The notes under the pieces: model-generated
Told to the model about the DNA's origin: nothing
Databases searched by the model: none
What the model saw: only the letters and a program-made list of their open reading frames with translations
Made by a program: the position numbers and the translations under genes
NCBI RefSeq assembly: GCF_047219225.1
Contig: NZ_CP178208.1
Location: 1,860,001-1,924,000 of the forward strand
Source: IMCC45349 sp047219225
Lineage (GTDB): Bacteria > Bacteroidota > Bacteroidia > Flavobacteriales > Flavobacteriaceae
Length of the DNA: 64,000 nt
Reading direction: 5' to 3'
In this document: positions 6,939-16,029 of the stretch, one piece after another
Layout: each line of letters opens with the position of its first letter
How positions within the stretch are numbered: the first letter of the stretch is position 1

Positions 6939-9624
6939 AAATAAATACCTAACATTATCTGGATTAGAGCCTTTGGTTGTGACACCTGAAAGCAATTTTA
7001 TAAATGTTGGAGAAAGAACAAATGTTACTGGCTCAAGAAAGTTTTTGAGATTAATTAAAGAAGAAAAATATGATGAAGCATTAGAAGTAGCAAGACATCA
7101 AGTAGAAGGTGGTGCGCAAATTATTGACGTTAATATGGACGAAGGTATGTTGGATGGTGTACATGCAATGACCACATTTTTAAACCTTATAGCTTCCGAA
7201 CCAGATATTGCTAGAGTCCCAATTATGATAGACAGTTCTAAATGGGAAATTATTGAAGCTGGACTCCAAGTAGTTCAAGGTAAATGTGTGGTAAATTCAA
7301 TTAGCTTAAAAGAAGGAGAAGCAGAGTTTAAAAGACAAGCAAAACTTATAAAACGTTATGGTGCTGCAGTAATAGTAATGGCTTTTGATGAAGTTGGTCA
7401 AGCAGATAATTACCAAAGACGCATAGATATTTGTAAACGCTCGTATGATATTCTAGTAAATGAAATTAAGTTTCCACCTCAAGATATCATTTTTGATCCT
7501 AATATTTTTCCTGTAGCCACAGGAATGGAAGAACACCGTAAAAATGCTTTAGACTTCTTTAACGCTACTAAGTGGATTAGAGAAAACTTACCTTTTGCAA
7601 ACGTGTCTGGAGGTGTTAGTAATGTGTCATTTTCATTTAGAGGAAATAATAGTGTTCGAGAAGCAATGCATTCAGCATTTTTATATCATGCTATTAAAAA
7701 TGGGATGAATTTAGGAATTGTAAATCCAACTATGTTAGAAGTTTATGATGAAATTCCAAAAGATTTATTGGAAAGAGTTGAAGATGTGCTTTTAGATAGA
7801 AGAGATGATGCAACCGAACGTTTATTAGAATTTGCAGATTCAGTAAAAGGATTAAAAAAGGAAGAAGAAAACACAGTCCAAGAATGGCGAAAAGAAGACT
7901 TACAGTCAAGAATTACACATGCTTTAGTAAAAGGAATTGATACGTTTATAATTGAGGATGTAGAAGAGGCACGTTTAAATTATCAACGACCAATTGAAGT
8001 CATAGAAGGGCCTTTAATGGTTGGTATGAATGTAGTTGGCGATTTGTTTGGTGACGGAAAAATGTTCTTGCCTCAAGTTGTAAAGTCTGCTCGTGTAATG
8101 AAAAAAGCGGTGGCTTATTTACAACCGTTTATAGAGGCAGAAAAAGATGGAAAAGTTGAGTCTGCTGGAAAAATATTAATGGCAACAGTAAAAGGCGATG
8201 TACATGATATTGGTAAAAATATTGTAAGCGTTGTTTTGGGTTGTAATAACTATGAAATTCTGGATTTAGGTGTAATGGTACCTCCAGAAAAAATTATAGA
8301 GACTGCTGTAAAGGAAAATGTAGATGTAATTGGATTAAGTGGTTTAATTACACCTTCACTAGATGAAATGGTATATGTGTCTAAAGAAATGAATAAACAA
8401 AATTTAGACATTCCGCTTATGATTGGTGGTGCAACAACTTCAAGAGCGCATTCGGCAGTAAAAATTGCACCAAATTATGAGCATACAGTAGTCCATGTTA
8501 ATGATGCGTCAAGAGCTGTAACTGTAGTTGGAAATTTGCTTCAGGAAAATAATAAGGATTTTAAAAATCAAATTCGAGAAGAGTACAACAAATTTAGAAT
8601 CCAATTTTTAAATAGAACTAAGAAGAAAGAATATGTATCTATTGAAGAAGCACGAAAAAATAAGTTTAAGATTGATTGGGATGAGGTTGAAATAATTAAA
8701 CCAAAGGAATTAGGTGTTCAGGAAATTCAAGATTTTGACATTTCTAAACTTGAAGCATATATCGATTGGTCGCCATTTTTTAGGAGTTGGGATTTACACG
8801 GAAAGTTTCCAGAAATATTAGAAGATGAGGTTGTAGGAGCACAAGCTTCAGAATTATTTAAAGATGCGCAACAATTATTACAACGTGTGTTTGAAGAAAA
8901 ACTATTAATAGCAAAAGCAGTTTTTGGACTATTCCCAGCTAATACTATCAATGATGATGATGTTGAGGTTTCTTATGTCAGTTCAAGCGCAGTCGAGAAC
9001 AAAAAAGAAACCTATAAATTCTTAACCCTTCGTCAACAACTCAAAAAGCGAGAAGGCATCCCTAATTATGCTTTAGCAGATTTTATAGCGCCAAAATCCT
9101 CAGGGAGTCAAGATTATATTGGAGCATTTTGTGTGACTGCTGGATTTGGTACACAAGCTTTAGCTCAACAGTTTGAAGAAGATCATGACGATTATAATGC
9201 TATTATGATTAAAGCTTTAGCAGATCGTTTGGCTGAAGCCTTTGCAGAATATTTACATAAGGAAGTAAGAACTAAATATTGGAGCTATGCAGCTAACGAA
9301 AACTTTACAAACGAAGAGCTAATAAAAGAAAATTATAAAGGTATTCGACCTGCTCCAGGTTATCCAGCTTGTCCAGATCATTTAGAAAAAGAAACCATTT
9401 GGGAATTATTAGATGTCGAAAACAAAATAGGAGTAAAGCTTACTGAGAGTTTAGCAATGTGGCCAGCAGCCAGTGTTAGTGGTTACTATTTTGGTAATGA
9501 AAATGCTAAGTATTTCGGTTTGGGTAAAATAAAAAATGACCAACTTTTTGACTATGCAAAAAGAAGAGGAATTAGTACAGAAGAAGCTTTAAAATGGCTA
9601 AATCCAAACTTAGTTGAGACTTAA
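6931..9624 (+). CDS. metH: Methionine synthase, folate/cobalamin/activation subunit (MetH C-terminal module)
   Basis: An 897-residue protein carrying the rest of cobalamin-dependent methionine synthase. In order: pterin-binding barrel (residues 15-290, with NVGERTNVTGS and the VNMDEGM/MIDSS segments), cobalamin cap and Rossmann domain (about 320-560, lower axial-ligand motif Asp423-x-His425-x-x-Gly428 within DVHDIGKN, then the SGLITPSLDEM segment), and the AdoMet-dependent reactivation domain (about 600-897, with RPAPGYPACPDH). It transfers the methyl group of 5-methyl-THF through cobalamin to homocysteine. The start overlaps the upstream subunit by 8 bp, implying translational coupling. All key motifs are intact. 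Confidence 0.96.
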   Translation: MHRNKYLTLSGLEPLVVTPESNFINVGERTNVTGSRKFLRLIKEEKYDEALEVARHQVEGGAQIIDVNMDEGMLDGVHAMTTFLNLIASEPDIARVPIMIDSSKWEIIEAGLQVVQGKCVVNSISLKEGEAEFKRQAKLIKRYGAAVIVMAFDEVGQADNYQRRIDICKRSYDILVNEIKFPPQDIIFDPNIFPVATGMEEHRKNALDFFNATKWIRENLPFANVSGGVSNVSFSFRGNNSVREAMHSAFLYHAIKNGMNLGIVNPTMLEVYDEIPKDLLERVEDVLLDRRDDATERLLEFADSVKGLKKEEENTVQEWRKEDLQSRITHALVKGIDTFIIEDVEEARLNYQRPIEVIEGPLMVGMNVVGDLFGDGKMFLPQVVKSARVMKKAVAYLQPFIEAEKDGKVESAGKILMATVKGDVHDIGKNIVSVVLGCNNYEILDLGVMVPPEKIIETAVKENVDVIGLSGLITPSLDEMVYVSKEMNKQNLDIPLMIGGATTSRAHSAVKIAPNYEHTVVHVNDASRAVTVVGNLLQENNKDFKNQIREEYNKFRIQFLNRTKKKEYVSIEEARKNKFKIDWDEVEIIKPKELGVQEIQDFDISKLEAYIDWSPFFRSWDLHGKFPEILEDEVVGAQASELFKDAQQLLQRVFEEKLLIAKAVFGLFPANTINDDDVEVSYVSSSAVENKKETYKFLTLRQQLKKREGIPNYALADFIAPKSSGSQDYIGAFCVTAGFGTQALAQQFEEDHDDYNAIMIKALADRLAEAFAEYLHKEVRTKYWSYAANENFTNEELIKENYKGIRPAPGYPACPDHLEKETIWELLDVENKIGVKLTESLAMWPAASVSGYYFGNENAKYFGLGKIKNDQLFDYAKRRGISTEEALKWLNPNLVET

Positions 9625-9698
9625 CAATTTCTTGGAGTTTAACTAATGATTTGGATAATCTAATGCAATAATCTTGTATAGGATTTAAAACATAAAAA

Positions 9699-9794
9699 AT
9701 GAAAAAGTATAAAATTGAAATTAAGTTCGTATCTCAAGTATTACTATTAACAGTTGCGTCATTGTTAATAGTATACTTTACGACAACAGTATAG
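9699..9794 (+). CDS. 31-residue membrane peptide between metH and metF
   Basis: An open frame of 31 codons beginning MKKYKIEIKF, followed by a hydrophobic stretch (VLLLTVASLLIVYF) and ending TTTV. The layout is a short basic head, one membrane-spanning helix and a tiny polar tail. Its TAG stop ends one base before the metF ATG, a spacing typical of a translated operon member. No function is recognised. It could be a real microprotein or chance; the basic-then-hydrophobic pattern and the tight junction favour a real gene. Confidence 0.45.
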   Translation: MKKYKIEIKFVSQVLLLTVASLLIVYFTTTV

Positions 9795-9795
9795 C

Positions 9796-10752
9796 ATGAA
9801 AGTAACAGACCACATTAAACAAGCGCAAGGAAATACATTATTCTCGTTCGAAATTATTCCACCCAAAAAAGGTAATAGTATTCAAGCATTATACAATAAT
9901 ATTGATCCTTTAATGGAATTTAAACCACCTTTTATTGATGTAACTACCTCAAGAGAACAATATGTTTATATCGAAAAAGAAAAAGGTCTTTTAGATAGAA
10001 GAATTACAAGAATGCGACCAGGAACGGTTGGTATTTGTGCAGCAATAAAACATAAGTATGATGTAGATACTGTGCCTCATGTGTTATGTGGTGGTTTTAC
10101 AAAAGAAGAGACAGAATATTTATTGGTTGATTGTCATTATTTAGGTATTGATAATGTCATGGCGTTGCGTGGAGATGCCATGAGTCACCAAAAATATTTT
10201 GAAGCTTCAAAAGGAGGACATCAATATGCAAAACAATTGGTAGATCAAATTCAAAATTTAAATAAAGGTCAATATTTACATGATGTGATTGAGGTAGATG
10301 AGAAAGCCGATTTTTGTATTGGTGTAGCTGGTTACCCAGAAAAGCATATTGAAGCACCTTCATTGCAAACCGATTTAAAACGCTTAAAAGAAAAAGTAGA
10401 TGCTGGAGCAGATTATGTGGTTACTCAAATGTTTTTTGACAACAATAAGTATTTTGAGTTTGTTGACATAGCAAGAAAAGCAGGTATATCAGTGCCAATA
10501 ATTCCTGGAATAAAACCAATTACAATAAAACGACATTTACAATTACTACCTCAAGTATTTAAGTTGGATTTACCAGAAGCGTTAATTGAAGCTGTTGAGA
10601 ATTGTAAAGACAATAAAGCAGTTAGACAAGTTGGTGTAGAGTGGGCAATTAAGCAGTCCAAAGAACTTCAAAAAGCTGGTGTTCCAGTAATTCATTTTTA
10701 CTCAATGGGAAAAAGTGATAATATAAAAGCAATAGCTTCGGAGATTTTCTAA
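9796..10752 (+). CDS. metF: Methylenetetrahydrofolate reductase
   Basis: A 318-residue FAD-dependent TIM-barrel enzyme that reduces 5,10-methylene-THF to 5-methyl-THF, the methyl donor for the methionine synthase encoded just upstream. The N-terminal SFEIIPPKKG segment holds the catalytic glutamate, and the DVTTSRE, LRGD and VTQMFFDN segments are characteristic. Length is normal for bacterial MetF (about 290-320). It is probably the last gene of the riboswitch-controlled metH-metF operon, and a new promoter follows before the next gene. Confidence 0.96.
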   Translation: MKVTDHIKQAQGNTLFSFEIIPPKKGNSIQALYNNIDPLMEFKPPFIDVTTSREQYVYIEKEKGLLDRRITRMRPGTVGICAAIKHKYDVDTVPHVLCGGFTKEETEYLLVDCHYLGIDNVMALRGDAMSHQKYFEASKGGHQYAKQLVDQIQNLNKGQYLHDVIEVDEKADFCIGVAGYPEKHIEAPSLQTDLKRLKEKVDAGADYVVTQMFFDNNKYFEFVDIARKAGISVPIIPGIKPITIKRHLQLLPQVFKLDLPEALIEAVENCKDNKAVRQVGVEWAIKQSKELQKAGVPVIHFYSMGKSDNIKAIASEIF

Positions 10753-10761
10753 ATATTCTGT

Positions 10762-10769
10762 TACTTTTG
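10762..10769 (+). promoter_or_regulatory. -7 box upstream of the PagL-like gene
   Basis: TACTTTTG matches TAnnTTTG and lies 21 nt before the ATG at 10791, separating this gene from the met operon. No clear -33 element. Confidence 0.5.
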
Positions 10770-10790
10770 TTTTTATAGTTTAACCAACCT

Positions 10791-11882
10791 ATGAAGTATT
10801 TTTTTACCTGCTTATTGTCTCTAATGAGTATGCTTGTTATTGCACAAGATACTCAAAGTGATTCTTACTTCGATGTAAATTATTTTAGCGGAAACATAGC
10901 TTTGCATAATGATGATATTCTTCATTTAATTAAAGGACATCCTGAAGGTGTAATTGTTAGCTGGAACAAAAAAACCTTTGGAAACAAAGCTTGGGAGCAA
11001 CGTTATAATTATCCAGATTATGGAGTGTCTTTGGCTTATCAAGATTTAAAAAATGATGTGCTTGGTAATAATTACTCCATTTATGGACATTATAATTTTT
11101 ATTTTTTCAAACGTAATTTAATGTTTCGTGTTGGTCAAGGGTTTGCTTTTACAACCAATCCTTATCATAAAAAAGATAATCATAAAAACATTGCGTTTGG
11201 ATCTAAGTTTATGAGCAGTACCTATGTAATGCTTAATTATAAGAAAGAACGCATTTTTGATAGGTTTGGTTTACAAGCAGGATTATCTTTAATACATTAC
11301 TCAAACGCCAATGTTAAAGCACCTAATACAAGTATTAATTCCATGACTGTAAATTTAGGAGTTACTTATAATTTAGATGCTGAAGATTCTGAATATATTA
11401 ATGATATTACTAAGGAAAAGTTTACCGAAAAAATAAGATATAATTTAGCATTTAGAAGTGGTATTAATGAAAGCGATATAGTAGGTAGTGGGCAATATGC
11501 GTTTTATATTTTTTCAGCATATGCAGATAAGAGAATAAATAGTAAAAGTGCATTGCAACTAGGTGTTGATGTGTTTTTTTCAAACTTTTTAAAAGAACTA
11601 ATTTATCATGATTCAATTGTATATCCTGATAGAAATATAGATCCAGATACCGATTATAAGCGAGTTGGTATTTTTGCTGGACATGAGTTGTTTATTAATA
11701 AAATGTCTATCATTGCACAATTGGGTTATTATGTATATTACCCATACGATTTTGAAGGACAAACCTACCAGCGTATTGGATTAAAACGCTACTTTAATGA
11801 TAAATGGTTTGCTGCTTTAACTTTAAAATCACATGCAGCTAAAGCAGAAGCAGTAGAACTTGGAGTTGGAATAAGATTATAA
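10791..11882 (+). CDS. Acyloxyacyl hydrolase / PagL-like lipid A deacylase
   Basis: A 363-residue outer-membrane beta-barrel protein with a signal peptide (about residues 1-18, ending in VIAQ). The segment HYSNANVKAPN contains the His169-x-Ser171 pair followed by Asn, matching the catalytic HxSN region of PagL, which removes the 3-O-acyl chain of lipid A. Aromatic-rich alternating segments and a C-terminal LGVGIRL strand fit a barrel. It is longer than Pseudomonas PagL, as is usual for Bacteroidota 'acyloxyacyl hydrolase' entries. The stop overlaps the start of the next lipoprotein gene by one base, so the two are probably co-translated. The exact substrate position is not deducible. Confidence 0.8.
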   Translation: MKYFFTCLLSLMSMLVIAQDTQSDSYFDVNYFSGNIALHNDDILHLIKGHPEGVIVSWNKKTFGNKAWEQRYNYPDYGVSLAYQDLKNDVLGNNYSIYGHYNFYFFKRNLMFRVGQGFAFTTNPYHKKDNHKNIAFGSKFMSSTYVMLNYKKERIFDRFGLQAGLSLIHYSNANVKAPNTSINSMTVNLGVTYNLDAEDSEYINDITKEKFTEKIRYNLAFRSGINESDIVGSGQYAFYIFSAYADKRINSKSALQLGVDVFFSNFLKELIYHDSIVYPDRNIDPDTDYKRVGIFAGHELFINKMSIIAQLGYYVYYPYDFEGQTYQRIGLKRYFNDKWFAALTLKSHAAKAEAVELGVGIRL

Positions 11883-12628
11883 TGAGAAAACTAATTTATA
11901 TAGTATTAAGTTGTTTGATTTTTGCTTGTGATAGCAAGGATGCATCTGATTGTTTTCAAACTTCAGGAAGCATAATTCAGCAAACAGTTGAGGTTGCTAA
12001 TTTTGAAAAAATATTAGTAAATCGTGATGTAGAGCTTATTTTAAAAGAAGGTAATAACTACGATGTACTAGTAGAAACTGGAGAAAATCTTATTAACGAT
12101 GTAGATGTTGTAGTTATAAATAACGAGCTGCAATTAACCGATAATAATAACTGTAATTATGTACGTGATTATGGTATTACAAAGGTGTATGTTACAGCTC
12201 CAAATATTAAGGAAATTAGAAGTTCTACACAGTTTGATATTTCGTCGGATGGTGTATTAAGTTATGATAGATTAAAGTTATTGTCTGAAGACTTTAATGC
12301 TCCAGAAAGTTTTACAGTTGGCGATTTTAGACTTCATATTGAGATAGATGATTTTGAAGTTGTATCTAATAATATATCATCGTTTTATATTGTAGGTGAG
12401 ACTGAAAATTTAAAAGTTGGTTTTTTCTCAGGTACTGGACGCTTTGAAGGTGCAAGCTTAGTAGCACAACATGTGGAAATTGAACATCGTGCTAGTAATG
12501 ATATTATTGTAAATCCACAGCAATCTATTGAAGGTGAGCTAAAAGGAACAGGTAATGTTATAGCTGTAAATGAACCTCCAATAATAGACGTACAAGAGTT
12601 GTATACTGGACAGTTAATTTTTAATTAA
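11882..12628 (+). CDS. GIN-domain (DUF2807) lipoprotein
   Basis: A 248-residue predicted lipoprotein with a short signal sequence ending in the lipobox-like LIFACDS (Cys16). The body is built from repeated beta-strand units (VEVANFEKILVNRDVELIL near the start, then many valine- and asparagine-rich strands), the pattern of the GIN/DUF2807 family, which folds as a beta-helix-like solenoid. No enzymatic motif is seen and the function is unknown. Its ATG overlaps the preceding deacylase stop, so an envelope role is likely. The last 15 bp overlap the end of ackA on the other strand, with no terminator between them. Confidence 0.8.
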   Translation: MRKLIYIVLSCLIFACDSKDASDCFQTSGSIIQQTVEVANFEKILVNRDVELILKEGNNYDVLVETGENLINDVDVVVINNELQLTDNNNCNYVRDYGITKVYVTAPNIKEIRSSTQFDISSDGVLSYDRLKLLSEDFNAPESFTVGDFRLHIEIDDFEVVSNNISSFYIVGETENLKVGFFSGTGRFEGASLVAQHVEIEHRASNDIIVNPQQSIEGELKGTGNVIAVNEPPIIDVQELYTGQLIFN

Positions 12629-13801
12629 GGCAACCGATTGTTTTGCAATTTCTAACTCTTCATTAGTAGGAATAACTAATACTTTTACTTTAGAAGCATC
12701 ACTTTGTATTTCTCTAATATTATCTGAGCGTTCGCTGTTTTTATCTAAATCTAAAGAAATACCTAAATAGTCTAACTCTTTGCAAGTAAGAGCTCTCATG
12801 GTATTAGAATTTTCGCCTATCCCAGCTGTGAATACTATAGCGTCTAAGCCGTTTAAAATAGCAGCATAACTACCAATATACTTTTTAATACGATAAGCAT
12901 TCATTTCTAGAGCTAGTTGGCATTGTTCATTGCCTTTTTCTGCTTCAGCTTCAATTTCACGTAAATCACTATAACCTGTTAACCCTAACATACCACTTTC
13001 TTTTTGTAGCAAAGTGTTTACTTCTTCTAGAGTGTAATCTAAAGAATTTACTAAATGAAAAATAATAGCAGGATCAATATCTCCAGAACGTGTTCCCATA
13101 ATCAAACCATTCATAGGAGCAAACCCTAAGGTGTGGTCTACACTTTTACCATTATTTACCGCAGTCATACTACAACCATTTCCTAAATGAATAGTAATGA
13201 TTTTAGAATTTGGTTTGTTTAAATACGCAATGGCTTTTTCAGAAACATATTTATGGCTTGTACCATGAAAACCATATAAACGGATGCTATTGTTTTCTAA
13301 AAACGAATTTGGAATAGCATACTTGTAAGCCTTTTCTGGTATTGATTGGTGGAAAGCTGTATCAAAAACAGCCACTTGTTTAGCACTAGAAAAAATTGTT
13401 TCAGCAACATTGATACCTTCTAAATTAGCAGGATTATGCAAAGGTGCTAAAGTTGAGAGTTCTTTAATTTTAGCTTTTACTTCAGGTGTGATTTCTGTAG
13501 TAGAGGTAAAATGCTGTCCTCCATGGACCACTCTATGTCCAACTATTTTTATATCATGAGGAGAGCTAATAACACCAGTTTCTTTATTTAAAAGCTGTTT
13601 AGCTAAAAGTGTTAATCCTTGGTTATGATTTAAAATAGAAGTAATTGTTTCAAGCTTATTGCCATTAGTTTTAAAAGTGAATTTAGCATCTTCAAAACCA
13701 ATACGTTCAATAAGTCCAGAGCATAAAATAGTAGCTTCTGGCATTTTAAAAAGTTGAAACTTTATAGATGAACTCCCTGAGTTTAAAACTAATACTTGCA
13801 T
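12614..13801 (-). CDS. ackA: Acetate kinase
   Basis: A 395-residue ASKHA-family kinase interconverting acetyl phosphate plus ADP with acetate plus ATP. Visible marks: N-terminal VLNSGSSSIKFQL, GHRVVHGG, the DTAFH loop, YGFHGTSHKY, IHLGNGCSMTAV and the C-terminal FTAGIGEN phosphate loop. Length is normal (about 400). It begins 3 nt after the pta stop, forming a pta-ackA operon for acetate overflow and substrate-level ATP formation. Its 3' end overlaps the convergent GIN lipoprotein gene by 15 bp. Confidence 0.97.
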   Translation of the reverse strand: MQVLVLNSGSSSIKFQLFKMPEATILCSGLIERIGFEDAKFTFKTNGNKLETITSILNHNQGLTLLAKQLLNKETGVISSPHDIKIVGHRVVHGGQHFTSTTEITPEVKAKIKELSTLAPLHNPANLEGINVAETIFSSAKQVAVFDTAFHQSIPEKAYKYAIPNSFLENNSIRLYGFHGTSHKYVSEKAIAYLNKPNSKIITIHLGNGCSMTAVNNGKSVDHTLGFAPMNGLIMGTRSGDIDPAIIFHLVNSLDYTLEEVNTLLQKESGMLGLTGYSDLREIEAEAEKGNEQCQLALEMNAYRIKKYIGSYAAILNGLDAIVFTAGIGENSNTMRALTCKELDYLGISLDLDKNSERSDNIREIQSDASKVKVLVIPTNEELEIAKQSVALIKN

Positions 13802-13804
13802 AAA

Positions 13805-15895
13805 TTATAATCCTTGAGCTTGAATAGCTGTTATTATTACTGTACTATAAATATCATCAACAGTACAACCTCTACTTAAATCGTTTACTGGTTTGTTTAA
13901 CCCTTGTAGCATAGGTCCAATTGCTAAAGCACCAGTTTCTCTTTGTACTGCTTTATATGTGTTGTTTCCAGTATTTAAATCAGGAAAAATTAAAACACTT
14001 GCTTGTCCAGCGACTTCAGAGTTTGGTAACTTACTTTTTCCTACTCGCATATCAACAGCAGCATCATATTGTATAGGACCTTCAATTTTTAAAGTTGGTT
14101 CAATATTCTTAACTATTTCTGTAGCATTTCTTACAATATCAACATCTTCACCTTTTCCAGAACTTCCAGACGAGTACGATAGCATTGCTACTTTAGGTTC
14201 TATACCAAAACTTTGAGCAGATTTTGCTGATGATATAGCTATTTCAGCTAATTGTTCAGCATTTGGATTTGGGTTAATAGCACAGTCTCCAAAAATAGAA
14301 ACACGATCTTCTAAACACATAAAGAATATTGAAGATACTATATTTACTCCAGGTTTAGTTTTAATAAATTGAAGTGCTGGACGTAAAGTATGTTGAGTGG
14401 TATGAGCTGCTCCAGAAACCATACCGTCAGCATGACCTTTATATATCATCATGGTACCAAAGTAAGATACATCTGCCATCATATCTTTAGCCATTGCTAA
14501 GTTTACATTTTTATGCTTTCTTAATTCATAAAGTGTATTGGCGTAGTCTTCAAAATGTGGTGATTGTGTAGGAGACACAATGCTTATTTTGTTGAAGTTT
14601 AATTGAATGTCAAGCTTTTCAACACGGTTTCTTATTTTTTCTTCGTCACCAATCAAAGTAATATCTACAACATTGGTTTGTATAAGTCTAGCTGTTGCTT
14701 TTAATACACGATCATCATTTCCTTCTGGAAGTACAATATGTTTTTTGTTTTTTAAAGCACGTTGTAACAAGTTATATTGAAACATACGTGGTGTGAAAAT
14801 ATCCGATTCAAAAGTGATAAGTTTTTCTGATAATTTATCGGTATCTACATGCTTTTCAAATGTGGTAATCGAAGTGTTTATTTTTTTAGTGTTATCTGCA
14901 TATATTTTTGACTTTATTGCTCCAATACTATTGGTAACATTAAATGTACCTCCAGGAACACTTACTATTGGAACAATGCTAGAAAGTCCTTCTATAAGTT
15001 TTAATATTGGAGGTTCTGGTACTAAACCACCTGTTAATACTATTCCTGAAATTTTTGGGTAATTCTTAGAAATATTTGCTTGTAACGCCCCAAGGATTAA
15101 ATCGGCTCTATCACCAGGCGTAATTACTAGTGTATTATCTTTTAAGTGTGTTAGATAATTACGTAGTTGCATTGCACCAACTCCAAAATTATCAGTTTGA
15201 TTATTGATTAACTCCTTACCTAAAAGTATTTGACCATCTAAAGCTGTTACTATCTCTTTTATAGTAGGATTTGAAAGGTTTTGAATTTTAGGAATAACAC
15301 TTATATCTGTATCATTATTTATACGTTCTTGAAGTGCATCTTTTAATGAAGAAATGTTGTCATCATCAACTTTGTTAACCATTATCGATAATACATCTAC
15401 TTCTTCTTTAAAAGTATCATATGCTAATTGTATACTATCAACAAGCTCATTATTTGGTTTAGCTTCACCATGAGTTACCATTATAACAGGTAGTCCTAAA
15501 TTTTTAGAAACCAATATGTTAATATCTAGCTCTATTATTGAGCTCTCGTCCGAAAAATCAGTGCCTTCCACAAGTACATAATCAAAGCGCTCTTCTAAAT
15601 CTTTATATTTTTTGATGATTTCATCAATTACTTCTCCAGATTTACCTTGATTGTATTTATGTAAAACCTCAGACCTAGTAAAAGCATATGCTTTTTTATA
15701 ATTAATATCTAGTTCGAAATGAGATAATACTGTATTGATATGATTGTCTAATTCGCCATTTTCTTTATCTCCAATAATAGGTCTAAAGTATCCTACTTTT
15801 GCAGTCTTACCTAAAAGCATGCGCATTAAGCCAAGAACTACAATAGATTTACCGCTATTTGGCTCTATTGTAGCAACATAAATTCCTTTACTCAT
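13805..15895 (-). CDS. pta: Phosphate acetyltransferase
   Basis: A 696-residue long-form Pta that converts acetyl-CoA and phosphate to acetyl phosphate. The N-terminal third is a P-loop-like cobyrinic-synthase-type domain (YVATIEPNSGKSIVVLGL near residue 6), followed by a DRTGG-type regulatory domain (about 210-330), and the C-terminal 330 residues are the catalytic PTA domain (LPEGNDDRVLKA, SGAAHTTQHTLRPALQ, MLSYSSGSSGKG). Length matches E. coli-type Pta (about 700). First gene of the pta-ackA operon, with a -7 box 21 nt upstream. Confidence 0.97.
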   Translation of the reverse strand: MSKGIYVATIEPNSGKSIVVLGLMRMLLGKTAKVGYFRPIIGDKENGELDNHINTVLSHFELDINYKKAYAFTRSEVLHKYNQGKSGEVIDEIIKKYKDLEERFDYVLVEGTDFSDESSIIELDINILVSKNLGLPVIMVTHGEAKPNNELVDSIQLAYDTFKEEVDVLSIMVNKVDDDNISSLKDALQERINNDTDISVIPKIQNLSNPTIKEIVTALDGQILLGKELINNQTDNFGVGAMQLRNYLTHLKDNTLVITPGDRADLILGALQANISKNYPKISGIVLTGGLVPEPPILKLIEGLSSIVPIVSVPGGTFNVTNSIGAIKSKIYADNTKKINTSITTFEKHVDTDKLSEKLITFESDIFTPRMFQYNLLQRALKNKKHIVLPEGNDDRVLKATARLIQTNVVDITLIGDEEKIRNRVEKLDIQLNFNKISIVSPTQSPHFEDYANTLYELRKHKNVNLAMAKDMMADVSYFGTMMIYKGHADGMVSGAAHTTQHTLRPALQFIKTKPGVNIVSSIFFMCLEDRVSIFGDCAINPNPNAEQLAEIAISSAKSAQSFGIEPKVAMLSYSSGSSGKGEDVDIVRNATEIVKNIEPTLKIEGPIQYDAAVDMRVGKSKLPNSEVAGQASVLIFPDLNTGNNTYKAVQRETGALAIGPMLQGLNKPVNDLSRGCTVDDIYSTVIITAIQAQGL

Positions 15896-15915
15896 AGTAG
15901 TGTTTTATTACCATG

Positions 15916-15923
15916 CAAAGATA
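15916..15923 (-). promoter_or_regulatory. -7 box for pta-ackA
   Basis: On the minus strand this reads TATCTTTG, an exact TAnnTTTG match, 20 nt before the pta start codon. A -33 element was not clear. Confidence 0.5.
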
Positions 15924-16029
15924 ACTGATTCTGCTGTTTTTCAGAGCTGTAGGTGACCTTTTTTTATGTAAAAATACGAGTGGTTTTTTATCAAAACTCC
16001 AATAAAAACAGTAAAATAATACGCTTTTG

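Noticed and set aside
13893..14216. 107-codon plus-strand ORF opposite pta
   Set aside because: Shadow frame of the conserved Pta catalytic domain.
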